DNA of 64,000 nucleotides from Parasphaerochaeta coccoides DSM 17374 (GTDB taxonomy: Bacteria; Spirochaetota; Spirochaetia; Sphaerochaetales; Sphaerochaetaceae), in NCBI RefSeq assembly GCF_000208385.1, contig NC_015436.1, forward strand, positions 62,001 to 126,000. The letters are read 5' to 3'. Position numbers and translations under genes: made by a program. Shown here piece after piece: positions 1 to 8,352 of this stretch; position 1 is the stretch's first letter; every line of letters starts with the position of its first letter. The notes beneath the pieces were generated by a model. The model saw only the letters and a program-made list of their open reading frames with translations, made no database searches and had not been told where the DNA came from.

Positions 1-1
1 T

Positions 2-3000
2 GACCTCATCTCCCTTGTCAATCGCCGGAACATTGACGGACTGATCAGCTGGGCATCATCACTGGGAGGCCACGTCCCTCTGACGGAACTGTCGGATGTC
101 CATGATGCCTTTGACATACCGTATGTGACCATAGGAATGAAAAAGACCGGACATCCTAATGTTGAGTTTGACGCATATACCGGCGTGCGCTCCGCCGTGA
201 TGCATTGCATCAAGGTTCATGGCGCCCAACGAATAGCTTTCATCAGGGGGCCGGAGAGCCATGTGTCGGCGCAGGACAGGTACCGTGCCTATCTTGATGC
301 CCTTGCCTTGGCGGGAATCGGACTTGACCCGGCCTTGGTGTCGCCTCCCTTTGCATGGTCACGGGGTGGAGACGCCCTTGATGTCCTGGCGGGAGAACGT
401 GCACTGGTTCCCGGCAAAGATTTTGATGCGCTGGTATGTGCCAGCGACCTTCTCCTCTATGGAGCCGGAAGACGCCTTGAATCCATGGGCGTCAGGATTC
501 CCCAGGATCTCATCCTCATCGGCTTCAATGATTCCCAGGAAAGCAGATTGCTCCAAGTCCCCTGTACAACAGTCCGCATGCCCATTTCTGATTTAGGAAT
601 GGCGGCATGGAATGCCATTATGAGACAGATTTCAGAAGTAACAGGGGCTTCTCAGGATATCATGCTTCCCGTTGACCTCGTTCTGAGACACTCATGCGGA
701 TGTGAAGCCGCCGATGTTTTCGGACCTGCCGGACGAGGAGGGGAACGGCAACCGCTGATGAAACGCATCGGGGAACTGTTCAGCCTTTCCGAAGCAGGAA
801 AGAGAAAACTGGAGATTGTATGGGATGCCATTGAAAAAGCCGCTTTACTTGACGACAAGGAAGGCGGCAAGGAAGCTGACATGTCCGCGTTCCGGGGATT
901 CGGCGAATTTCTCTATTCCCTCATATCTTCCGGAGCTGCCGGAGCCGGCACAGGACTGCTCTATGAAGCCTTGGATCGACTGTGCCTGGGAAGCCCGGAC
1001 ATTCCCCGCGTGCGCCGTTATGTGGAAAAACGCTTGTACCCTCTGGTTTCTCAGGTTCAGGACAGGATTCATAACCAGCATACATATGAACTCGGACAGA
1101 CGGCGCGGCATCTTAATGCCTTGAAAGTGGATTTGCTGCGAGTGCGCAGTCTTTCCGTGATACCCCAACTGCTGGCAAGTCACCTTCCTGCCCTGGGAAT
1201 CACAGGAGCGTATCTGGTGCTTTCCGATGACGCCGGCTATCCCCGGCTTTCCGGAGGATATGATGCTTCCGGACTCATCGGGCAGGGGCACGCCTTCTCC
1301 CGTGAAGACCTTCTTCCGCGGGAAATCATGGAACGTCTGGGAGCCGGAGTGTATGTCGTCGAAGCTCTCCATGTTGACAGGCAGAGCTTGGGATACCTTG
1401 TCATACGGACAACAGCATGGGATGGCTCACTCCTTGAAGAACTACGGGCATCGCTCAGCAGCGCAATCAACGGAGCATTGCTGGTTGACGACGCGAACCG
1501 TGCGCGGGAAAAGGCGGAACAAGCAGAACGCATCCGCACGGAATTTCTGGCGAGCGTCGGTGATGGACTCAAGGAACCGCTGGAGGGAATCCGCAAGATA
1601 GTACAGGAATCAGGGACGGCATCCTCCCCGGCAGGCATAGGAATCCTCAATCATATTTCCCGTGCAGGATACCTGATGGATCTTGCCATGTCCCGGACAG
1701 GGAGCATGGAAATGGAGCGTCGGCTCATCAATCCGGGCATCTGGCTCACGGAAACCTGCGGACGCCTGGGGTACGGCCTGACTGCTCCCGAAAGGACGCC
1801 GATGATCCTTGCCGATGTCCGTCGCTTGAGCCAGGTATGCGAGATTATCGGCACAGAGATAATAGCCGACGGTCATGGCTGCATGCTTTCCTGCGCTGTC
1901 CATCGTTCCGGACTTGCCATATCCTTGGCATCTGATTCCGGCGGATGGAGGGCGCGTGTCTTTGAAAATTCTCCCGGACTTGCCTTGGCGGAGAGAATCA
2001 TCCTGCTTCATGGAGGTGAGTTTTCCATAGGGGAGAATTCCGTATCATTGAATCTCCCGTGGCCGACTTTATCCGGCGCGTCGCCGACATCTTCTTCCGG
2101 TACGGCTGTCGTCCTGGGCCCTTGCCCGGAAAACGGAGGATATCCTCCATGGGCAGACATCCACGTCATTGACGCGAGCAATGTTTCTTCAGGCAATCTT
2201 CTGTCGGTCGATGCCGGTCTTCTCATATGGGATGCCTCGGATGCAGTCCCCGCATCATTTTCCGCTTTGCGCAGGCTTGGGGAAGAACCACGTTTCAGTG
2301 CGCTTGGCTTCATGGCGTATGGCTTGGCGTCGGGGGGACAGAGCCTGATGGAAAGCGTGGAAAGCCTTTCCGGTGATATGTCGGTCGGCTCTGTCTTCCT
2401 CTATGGCGACGTACCGACGGAACTTAGGCAGGTATTCCAGCATCTGGAGACCATCATCCTGTCAAGTCCCTCGGATTTTGTTTCCCGCGCTCCCATGAAA
2501 CCTCCTCTCATCCTGTTGTCCGACCGGCTTGCCGCCTATGATGCCGAAGTGATTCGCCGTCAAGTCATAGGAGGTGATGTCCCCATCCTTCTTTATAAAA
2601 GTGTGATTGATGAGGCTGTGGTCAAAGCATTCGGGGAGATGCCGGGACTGATTTTCTGTGATGACGTCCTTGCCCGGTGCGAGGCTTTCCATGTACGGCT
2701 CAAGGCGGCCATGAGCGGAGCGGCGCCGATTCTTCCTGCCCTGACAGGAATCATCGTCAAGAGGGCAATGGCGTATCTGCAAGCCCATGCCGCCGAACAC
2801 GTGTCACGCTGGCAGGTCGCTGAAGCGGTCAATGTCAGCGAGGATTATCTTACGCGTATTTTCCGCCGGGAGACAGGACTCTCACCGTGGGACTATCTGA
2901 TTCGGTGCAGGATAAGCAGGGCTGTCAGGTTGCTCCGCACTTCCGGCATGACCATCAGTGAAGTCGCGTTCCGCACGGGCTTCCAGGATCAAGCATATTT

Positions 3001-3058
3001 CTGCCGTGTCTTCAAGAAAATCATGGGGGATCCGCCGGGACGGATGCGCGGCCATTGA
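2..3058 (+). CDS. Hybrid LacI-type sensor / degenerate kinase / AraC-family transcriptional regulator (5' end outside window)
   Basis: The reading frame is open to the left edge, so the true start lies upstream; the GTG at 125 is only an internal codon. The first part resembles a LacI-type periplasmic-binding-protein sensor domain. A coiled stretch leads to a histidine-kinase-like dimerisation segment near 1530-1590, in which the expected phosphoacceptor His is Asp (codon 1562-1564). A degraded ATPase-like segment follows (LALAERIILLHGGEFSIGE) and then receiver-like segments. The C-terminus (about 2740-3055) is a clear AraC-type double helix-turn-helix ending in the usual TISEVAFRTGFQDQAYFCRV-like pattern. 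It is followed by importer genes and a GH105 hydrolase on the same strand, so it probably controls them in response to a sugar or its bound protein. The domain calls for the middle part are inferred from pattern only. Confidence 0.85.
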   Translation, partial: DLISLVNRRNIDGLISWASSLGGHVPLTELSDVHDAFDIPYVTIGMKKTGHPNVEFDAYTGVRSAVMHCIKVHGAQRIAFIRGPESHVSAQDRYRAYLDALALAGIGLDPALVSPPFAWSRGGDALDVLAGERALVPGKDFDALVCASDLLLYGAGRRLESMGVRIPQDLILIGFNDSQESRLLQVPCTTVRMPISDLGMAAWNAIMRQISEVTGASQDIMLPVDLVLRHSCGCEAADVFGPAGRGGERQPLMKRIGELFSLSEAGKRKLEIVWDAIEKAALLDDKEGGKEADMSAFRGFGEFLYSLISSGAAGAGTGLLYEALDRLCLGSPDIPRVRRYVEKRLYPLVSQVQDRIHNQHTYELGQTARHLNALKVDLLRVRSLSVIPQLLASHLPALGITGAYLVLSDDAGYPRLSGGYDASGLIGQGHAFSREDLLPREIMERLGAGVYVVEALHVDRQSLGYLVIRTTAWDGSLLEELRASLSSAINGALLVDDANRAREKAEQAERIRTEFLASVGDGLKEPLEGIRKIVQESGTASSPAGIGILNHISRAGYLMDLAMSRTGSMEMERRLINPGIWLTETCGRLGYGLTAPERTPMILADVRRLSQVCEIIGTEIIADGHGCMLSCAVHRSGLAISLASDSGGWRARVFENSPGLALAERIILLHGGEFSIGENSVSLNLPWPTLSGASPTSSSGTAVVLGPCPENGGYPPWADIHVIDASNVSSGNLLSVDAGLLIWDASDAVPASFSALRRLGEEPRFSALGFMAYGLASGGQSLMESVESLSGDMSVGSVFLYGDVPTELRQVFQHLETIILSSPSDFVSRAPMKPPLILLSDRLAAYDAEVIRRQVIGGDVPILLYKSVIDEAVVKAFGEMPGLIFCDDVLARCEAFHVRLKAAMSGAAPILPALTGIIVKRAMAYLQAHAAEHVSRWQVAEAVNVSEDYLTRIFRRETGLSPWDYLIRCRISRAVRLLRTSGMTISEVAFRTGFQDQAYFCRVFKKIMGDPPGRMRGH

Positions 3059-3246
3059 ACAGACAATGAATCCCGGACATCAAACAGGACATCGACCTGG
3101 ACGAAGAAAGGGTTTTTTCCTCCTTTCGGTCATGGCTTGGTTGCTCTTTGTCTGTTTCCGATGTCGGAAAAGTACAAATCAATCCCTGCATTTTCCTCTC
3201 CCGCCTGTGTATGCTGAACATGTGTGAAGGGGAGAAATACATCGAA

Positions 3247-4215
3247 ATGACGAGAATCACAGAGAAAACCCGGAAGACACCCGCTCTCGATTTATACAGA
3301 AGACAGAAGCGTGGACGCTTGTGGCGGGAAGTGGTGCGGCACAGGTCGGCCTATCTTCTGCTGGCGATTCCCTTTGTTTATTACATCATATTCAAATATG
3401 GCCCCATCTGGTACGGCCAGATTGCCTTCCGTGACTACCGGGCCTTGGATGGAGTGCTGGGAAGCACGTGGATTGGGTTCAAGAACTTCCTGACGTTCAT
3501 CAATTCATTCTATTTCTGGGAGCTGCTGCGCAATACGCTGATGTATAGCTTTGGCAAGATTATCTTTTCTCTTCCGCTGTCCATCCTGCTGGCCATAACC
3601 ATTTACGAGGCGACAGGAACAAAGTTACGTAAGACGGTGCAGACGCTGACATATCTGCCTCACTTCCTCTCATGGGTCATCATGTATGGCATTCTGCTGA
3701 CGTTGCTGGCTCCAGGGGATGGCATAGTGAACGATGTCATCAAGTTCTTCGGAGGCAGGCCGATAGATTTTCTGACCAATACTAAGGCTTTTCCGTGGAT
3801 TGTGATTCTGTCCGACGCATGGAAGGAAATGGGCTGGAGCGCAATCATCTTCATTGCGGCTTTGATGGGCATTGACATGTCCCTGTTTGAGGCGGCAATG
3901 GTGGAGGGAGCCAATAGCTGGCAGCGGGTGAGGTACATCACGCTTCCCTCCATCAGGCCGGTAATCGTGGTCGTCCTGCTGTTGAAGATAGGGACAATCC
4001 TGGATGCCGGATTCAACCAGATTTTCATTCTGTACTCGACGCCGGTGCTGAGCGTGGCGGACATCATTGACACGTGGGTATACCGGCAGGGGCTGTTGCA
4101 GTTTGAGTTCGGACTGGCTACGGCGGTGGGGTTGTTCAAGGGAGCAATCGGCATGAGCTTGATTCTGTTTGCCAACTGGATGACGCGGAAAGTTTCCGAC
4201 ACTGGGATACTGTAG
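3247..4215 (+). CDS. Sugar ABC transporter permease, LplB/YteP type
   Basis: A 322-residue inner-membrane permease of the carbohydrate importer family (MalF/UgpA-like, LplB subgroup). It has a short basic N-terminus, a first membrane helix near residues 36-52, several further hydrophobic segments, and the cytoplasmic EAA loop (EAAMVEGANSWQRVRYITLP) that docks on the ATPase. I chose the ATG at 3247, which follows a GGGGAGA ribosome-binding sequence; an upstream in-frame ATG at 3211 is less convincing. It is 10 bases from the second permease gene and, with the binding protein, forms a three-gene importer without its own ATPase. That is normal for this subgroup, which shares an MsmK-like ATPase encoded elsewhere. 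The substrate is inferred from the neighbouring GH105 gene: oligosaccharides from pectin or another glycuronan. Confidence 0.92.
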   Translation: MTRITEKTRKTPALDLYRRQKRGRLWREVVRHRSAYLLLAIPFVYYIIFKYGPIWYGQIAFRDYRALDGVLGSTWIGFKNFLTFINSFYFWELLRNTLMYSFGKIIFSLPLSILLAITIYEATGTKLRKTVQTLTYLPHFLSWVIMYGILLTLLAPGDGIVNDVIKFFGGRPIDFLTNTKAFPWIVILSDAWKEMGWSAIIFIAALMGIDMSLFEAAMVEGANSWQRVRYITLPSIRPVIVVVLLLKIGTILDAGFNQIFILYSTPVLSVADIIDTWVYRQGLLQFEFGLATAVGLFKGAIGMSLILFANWMTRKVSDTGIL

Positions 4216-4225
4216 GAGGCCGCCG

Positions 4226-5170
4226 ATGAACAACACTCCCATGAAAAATACGCCTATGAACAACAAAGGAAATATCGCGATTGTGACGGCAGTCAAAGTA
4301 CGCAAGACAGGAGCGGATCGCACATTCGATATTTTGGTGAAAGTATTCCTGTGGGGGATGCTGGTGGTGATTTCCCTGCCTTTGTGGAGTACCATAACGC
4401 TGAGCTTCCGTCCCTATGACTTCCTGGGGACGAATTTTGAAGGGATGTTCCTTCTTCCCTGGAACTGGTCAACCGCCGCGTACAAGGCATTGCTGGGGAA
4501 CAATGGGTTTGTGATGTCCTTTGGCAACAGCCTGAAGATTCTGGTGATGGGCGTGGGTTCTGCCTTGGCTCTCACGATACCGCTGGCCTATGTCCTGTCC
4601 CTTCCGACACTGCCGGGACGGCGTTGGCTGAACGTGCTGATTATCATTCCGTATGTATTCAATGTAGGCATGATTCCTTCATACTTGGTGGTGACGCACC
4701 TGGGGCTGATAGACAAGCTTGCGGCAGTCTTCCTGCCGGGAGCGGTGAGTACATACAACTGCTTGATTATGAAAAGTTTCTTCCAGGGGATTCCAAATGA
4801 ATTGAGGGAGAGCGCGCAGATGGATGGATGCTCGGAAGTGCAGGTATTGGTGCGAATCGTCCTGCCTTTGAGCAAGGCAATCATCCTGACGGTGGGGCTG
4901 TATTACGGGGTGTCGTTCTGGAACGATTTCTTCCATGCCATGCTGTACCTGAACAGAAATGCATTGCAACCCTTGCCAATACTGTTGCGCAACATCCTGA
5001 TGGCTTCGGGAATGAACGAATTTGTGGAGGTGAATGCCTTCGGCGAAGCTCCGATTGCGGCAATCAAGGCGGCAAGCGTGTTCATGAGCGCTATCCCGAT
5101 GGTGCTTGCGTATCCGTTCATCCAGAAGTATTTCACCAAGGGGACCTTGCTTGGCAGCGTCAAAGGCTGA
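4226..5170 (+). CDS. Sugar ABC transporter permease, YtcP/LplC type
   Basis: A 314-residue partner permease of the importer, MalG/UgpE-like. The ATG is preceded by AGGAGG that overlaps the stop codon region of the upstream permease, so the two are translationally coupled. The N-terminus is a repetitive Asn/Met/Thr-rich leader (MNNTPMKNTPMNNK) before the first membrane helix. The EAA loop is visible as RESAQMDGCSEVQVLVRIVLP, and the C-terminus ends in the typical YFTKGTLLGSVKG of this subgroup. It acts in the inner membrane with the preceding permease. The family is secure; the transported sugar is only inferred. Confidence 0.93.
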   Translation: MNNTPMKNTPMNNKGNIAIVTAVKVRKTGADRTFDILVKVFLWGMLVVISLPLWSTITLSFRPYDFLGTNFEGMFLLPWNWSTAAYKALLGNNGFVMSFGNSLKILVMGVGSALALTIPLAYVLSLPTLPGRRWLNVLIIIPYVFNVGMIPSYLVVTHLGLIDKLAAVFLPGAVSTYNCLIMKSFFQGIPNELRESAQMDGCSEVQVLVRIVLPLSKAIILTVGLYYGVSFWNDFFHAMLYLNRNALQPLPILLRNILMASGMNEFVEVNAFGEAPIAAIKAASVFMSAIPMVLAYPFIQKYFTKGTLLGSVKG

Positions 5171-5247
5171 CCGGGCATGAATGCGGCCTGCATTGCATGG
5201 CCGTGACAGATATGAAAGATGGTATTCCAGATAAGGAGGAAATAACC

Positions 5248-6819
5248 ATGAAGAAAAATGTGATGACCATTGTCCTGGCGATAATGCTCGCCATGCTGTG
5301 CGCTCTTCCTGTATTTGCCCAAGGCACCAAGGAAAGCGCCGCAGCCTCTGCTGCGCCAGTGAAGATCAGCCTGTGGTATGGCGCCGCCATCACCGAGGCT
5401 GGTCCCCCTCCGGCTGACTGGGTGGCGTTGCAGATCATCCGGGAGAAGCTGAACATAGATCTTGAGCTTACCGCCTTGCCATCCAACGAAAGCGACCAGG
5501 ATGTGAAGATTCAGGCGGCTGGCGCGGCCAACAACCTGCCGGATGTTTTCATGGTGCGCAGGGATGCGTGGCTTCGTCTGGTGAACCAGGGGCTTATTGC
5601 GCCGGTTGACAGCCTGTATGCCAAGATGCCGGTGAGAACCGCTGCCCAATATGACTCGGCAAGCATTGCTTTCACGACAGTGAGCGGCAAGTCCTATGGG
5701 TTTGCTTCCCCCGGCTCCATTTCCAAGAATGAAGGTCTCCTGATCCGCAAGGATTGGCTGGACAAGCTGGGACTTGCCATTCCCAAGACTACGGAAGACT
5801 TGGCAAAGGTTCTCCATGCCTTCACATACAATGATCCCGACGGCAATGGCAGGAATGATACCTATGGCTTCGGCGCTTTCCTTGAGATTAATAACTATGA
5901 AGGAGGCTTGGGACGCCGCTTGCAGCCTATACTTGGTGCCTTCGGAGTTGAAGGAACATGGAACCTGACCGAGGCAAATGCCGGTCTCAGCGTGCGCAAG
6001 CCTGAGATGTATGATGCCATGGTCTATATCAAGAGTCTGGTCGATGACGGTTCGATTGATCCGAACTGGCTGGCATATCAGAAGGATGACTTCCGCGCCG
6101 CGTGGAAGCAGGGACGTTTTGGCGTCATGCGTGAGCAGAACGCCGCCTATGCTGCTACGGCCAACTATGCTCCTTTTGACAAGAACTTCCCGGACGGGGA
6201 GTGGATTGTCATTGATCCTCCTGTAGGCCCGAAGGGTCATTCTTCTGTCGGCCCCTATACCACCGGCTACCGCATCTATGCAATCAGCGCCAAGGCCGCC
6301 CAGGCTGGCAAGGCTGAGAAGATTGCCGAGCTTCTGGAATGGATGAGCAGCGACGAGGGTTATTATCTCCTGGGTTGGGGCGTTGAAGGCGTGAACTATG
6401 TCAAGGATGCCAATGGTATTCCTGTTGACAAGGATATGCCGCTGGGCTTCTCGACCGCCACAGGGCAGACTGTCACCCAGTTGCGCAACATGGTGTTCTT
6501 CAATGGCGACGTTGAATTGTACGCCCGGTATCCGAAGTACGTGACCGAGGTAAGCAAGAAAGAAATGAGCGCTCTGGATGTCTTGCGTGACATGGAAAGC
6601 CGCAAGTGGACGCCGAACAACGGCGGTGACACGCTTCCCGCTCCAAACGCCGACCTGAAGCGTTTCTATGAGCAGGGTCTTGCCGAGTTCCTGACGGGCA
6701 GGCGTGTGTTGAACCAGCAGAACTGGAATGCATGGATTGCTGAGTTCGACCGTGTCGGTGGCAAGGCATGGGAAGATGCCGGCATTGCCCACGCCAAGGC
6801 GAACAACCTTCTGTATTAG
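5248..6819 (+). CDS. Extracellular solute-binding protein of the LplA/YtcQ type
   Basis: A 523-residue periplasmic binding protein for the preceding two permeases. It starts at the ATG after an AAGGAGGAAATAACC ribosome-binding site. A signal peptide of about 24 residues ends in LPVFAQG; no lipobox cysteine follows, so cleavage by signal peptidase I is expected. The mature protein begins with the G-T-K-E-S start seen in many spirochaetal binding proteins. The size and the DPDGNGRNDTYGFG segment match the large LplA-like family, which binds oligosaccharides. A strong terminator follows directly, closing the importer operon, while the GH105 gene lies beyond it. Confidence 0.92.
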   Translation: MKKNVMTIVLAIMLAMLCALPVFAQGTKESAAASAAPVKISLWYGAAITEAGPPPADWVALQIIREKLNIDLELTALPSNESDQDVKIQAAGAANNLPDVFMVRRDAWLRLVNQGLIAPVDSLYAKMPVRTAAQYDSASIAFTTVSGKSYGFASPGSISKNEGLLIRKDWLDKLGLAIPKTTEDLAKVLHAFTYNDPDGNGRNDTYGFGAFLEINNYEGGLGRRLQPILGAFGVEGTWNLTEANAGLSVRKPEMYDAMVYIKSLVDDGSIDPNWLAYQKDDFRAAWKQGRFGVMREQNAAYAATANYAPFDKNFPDGEWIVIDPPVGPKGHSSVGPYTTGYRIYAISAKAAQAGKAEKIAELLEWMSSDEGYYLLGWGVEGVNYVKDANGIPVDKDMPLGFSTATGQTVTQLRNMVFFNGDVELYARYPKYVTEVSKKEMSALDVLRDMESRKWTPNNGGDTLPAPNADLKRFYEQGLAEFLTGRRVLNQQNWNAWIAEFDRVGGKAWEDAGIAHAKANNLLY

Positions 6820-6841
6820 CATACGGATGATGCATTGCATG

Positions 6842-6872
6842 GGCCCGTCCGGGAGGGCGGGCCTGTTTTCTT
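6842..6872 (+). terminator. Rho-independent terminator after the binding-protein gene
   Basis: GGCCCGTCC pairs with GGGCGGGCC (one G-T pair) around a short GGGA loop, followed by TGTTTTCTT. It lies 22 bases after the stop codon. Confidence 0.85.
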
Positions 6873-6931
6873 AAAGAGAGCATCATGGTGTTCACGTCAT
6901 CGAAGCATAAAAATGATCAAGAGAGAATAAG

Positions 6932-8047
6932 ATGAAAAGCGAGTCTTCACAACTACTTTCCGTCCGTATGGCGGATTCCGTCCGTTCACGCTATCTGCCT
7001 GGCATGATGGTGTGGCACTATGAACATGGTCTGGTAATCAGGGCTGTGGCCGAGGTTGGGGAACGTATTGGTGATCCTTCGTTCTTTGATTGGGCGCATG
7101 CCATGTACTCTCCGCTTGTTTCGGAGGACGGGACCATAGCTACATACCGCCACGGTGAATACAACCTGGATCAGATTCAGGCTGGTCGGTTTCTGTTCGC
7201 TTTGCATGACAGGACGCGGGAAAAGCGTTTTCTCTTGGCCGCGGAAAAGTTGAAAGGGCAGCTCCGTTCGCAACCGCGCACTCTCACAGGCATTTTCTGG
7301 CATAAGGAAATCTACCCATGGCAGGTCTGGCTTGACGGGTTGTACATGCAGGGGCCTTTCAATGCCCTGTACGCAGTGAGGAACAATGACCAGGGAGCCT
7401 TGGATGACCTTGTTGAACAGATGGTGAAGACATCACGCATCCTGCGGGATGGGAAGACGGGGTTGCTGTTCCATGCGTGGGATGAATCACGCGGGCAGAG
7501 ATGGTCGTCCCCGGACACAGGGCTGTCTCCCCATATCTGGGGGAGGGCGCTTGGCTGGTTCATCATGGCGGTGATCGATGTCATCGGGATTCTTCCGCCG
7601 GGACATGCCGGTCGTGTCCGTCTTGAAGCTCTGGTTCCGGGTTTGCTTGATCCGGTGCTTGCCTGCCAGACTTTTGCCGGGCTGTGGTGGCAGGTGATGG
7701 ATGTCGGCGAGCGTGATGGAAATTATCTGGAGACTTCCGGCTCCGCGATGTTCACCTATGCTTTGCAGAGGGCGGCATCTCTTGGTCTGGCTTCCGATAC
7801 CGCTCGGTATCTTGCGGCAGCTGACAAGGCACTTGACGCTTTGGTCAGAACCCGTCTGCGTGAGGAGCCTTCAGGAGAGTTGCATTTGGGCGGCATTTGC
7901 TCCGTAGCTGGTCTTGGCGGCAATCCTTACCGGGATGGTTCGTTCCCGTACTACATCAAGGAGCCTGTCGTTGAGGATGATTTCAAGGGAGTTGGTCCTT
8001 TTATCCTTGCTCTGGTCGAGCAGGAGAAAAGACGGACGATGTTGTAA
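6932..8047 (+). CDS. Glycoside hydrolase family 105 (unsaturated rhamnogalacturonyl hydrolase-like)
   Basis: A 371-residue protein of the YteR/YesR type. These enzymes remove the unsaturated uronic acid left at the non-reducing end by polysaccharide lyases, by hydrating the double bond. Visible family marks are the PWQVWLDGLYMQGPF segment, whose Asp135 matches the catalytic Asp region of YteR, and the SPHIWGRALGWFIMAVID segment. There is no signal peptide, so it acts in the cytoplasm on imported oligosaccharides, which fits the importer upstream. The ribosome-binding site (AAGAGAGAATAAG) is weak. A related specificity for other unsaturated glycuronides cannot be excluded. Confidence 0.9.
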   Translation: MKSESSQLLSVRMADSVRSRYLPGMMVWHYEHGLVIRAVAEVGERIGDPSFFDWAHAMYSPLVSEDGTIATYRHGEYNLDQIQAGRFLFALHDRTREKRFLLAAEKLKGQLRSQPRTLTGIFWHKEIYPWQVWLDGLYMQGPFNALYAVRNNDQGALDDLVEQMVKTSRILRDGKTGLLFHAWDESRGQRWSSPDTGLSPHIWGRALGWFIMAVIDVIGILPPGHAGRVRLEALVPGLLDPVLACQTFAGLWWQVMDVGERDGNYLETSGSAMFTYALQRAASLGLASDTARYLAAADKALDALVRTRLREEPSGELHLGGICSVAGLGGNPYRDGSFPYYIKEPVVEDDFKGVGPFILALVEQEKRRTML

Positions 8048-8156
8048 AATTGTGAAAAATTTGGGTAATGATTTCTCATCATATACAAGAAACATCATAT
8101 AACCCTGTTGATGTCTGACATGGGGAACTCCTACAATGATATGTATGTGTAATGAG

Positions 8157-8180
8157 CAGCCACGGATGTGGCTGTATTTC
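8157..8180 (+). terminator. Possible terminator after the GH105 gene
   Basis: CAGCCAC and GTGGCTG form a perfect 7-bp stem around a GGAT loop, followed by TATTTCAT. The T-tail is poor, so the call is tentative. Confidence 0.5.
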
Positions 8181-8220
8181 ATGCGAATGTTATCCCTGGA
8201 TTCAATTTCAAAAGGAATGA

Positions 8221-8265
8221 ACCGGCGTGGCGGAACGACCTGTTGATTGGTCGGCGTGCGCCGGT
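8221..8265 (-). repeat. Inverted repeat downstream of the first RCC1 lipoprotein gene
   Basis: ACCGGCG (8221-8227) and CGCCGGT (8259-8265) form a stem just after the stop codon of the minus-strand gene. The paralogous gene has the same arrangement at 10826-10868, with the stem extended by two pairs. There is no good T-run, so it may be a transcript-end stabiliser rather than a classic terminator. Confidence 0.5.
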
Positions 8266-8352
8266 ATCTCCTCATGTTCCGGTCAGAAAATTACCTGTTC
8301 GGGCGTGGTTCTGTGGTTTCCCGAACCGCTGTCACCCAGACCCAGTTGACCA
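8256..8352. repeat. 97-bp direct repeat, copy 1 (3' end of RCC1 lipoprotein gene 1)
   Basis: By eye this block is identical, base for base, to 10859-10955. It covers the last 23 or so codons, the stop codon and part of the 3' flank of both paralogous genes. Perfect identity in otherwise diverged genes points to recent gene conversion. Confidence 0.8.

Noticed and set aside
3095-3125. GAAAGG...CCTTTC as terminator after the AraC-type regulator
   Set aside because: Six-base AT-rich stem, T-run in the loop instead of after the stem.
4903-6840. A 645-codon open frame on the minus strand opposite the binding-protein gene
   Set aside because: It mirrors the codon pattern of a secure plus-strand gene with signal peptide and ribosome-binding site, and has no recognisable domain.
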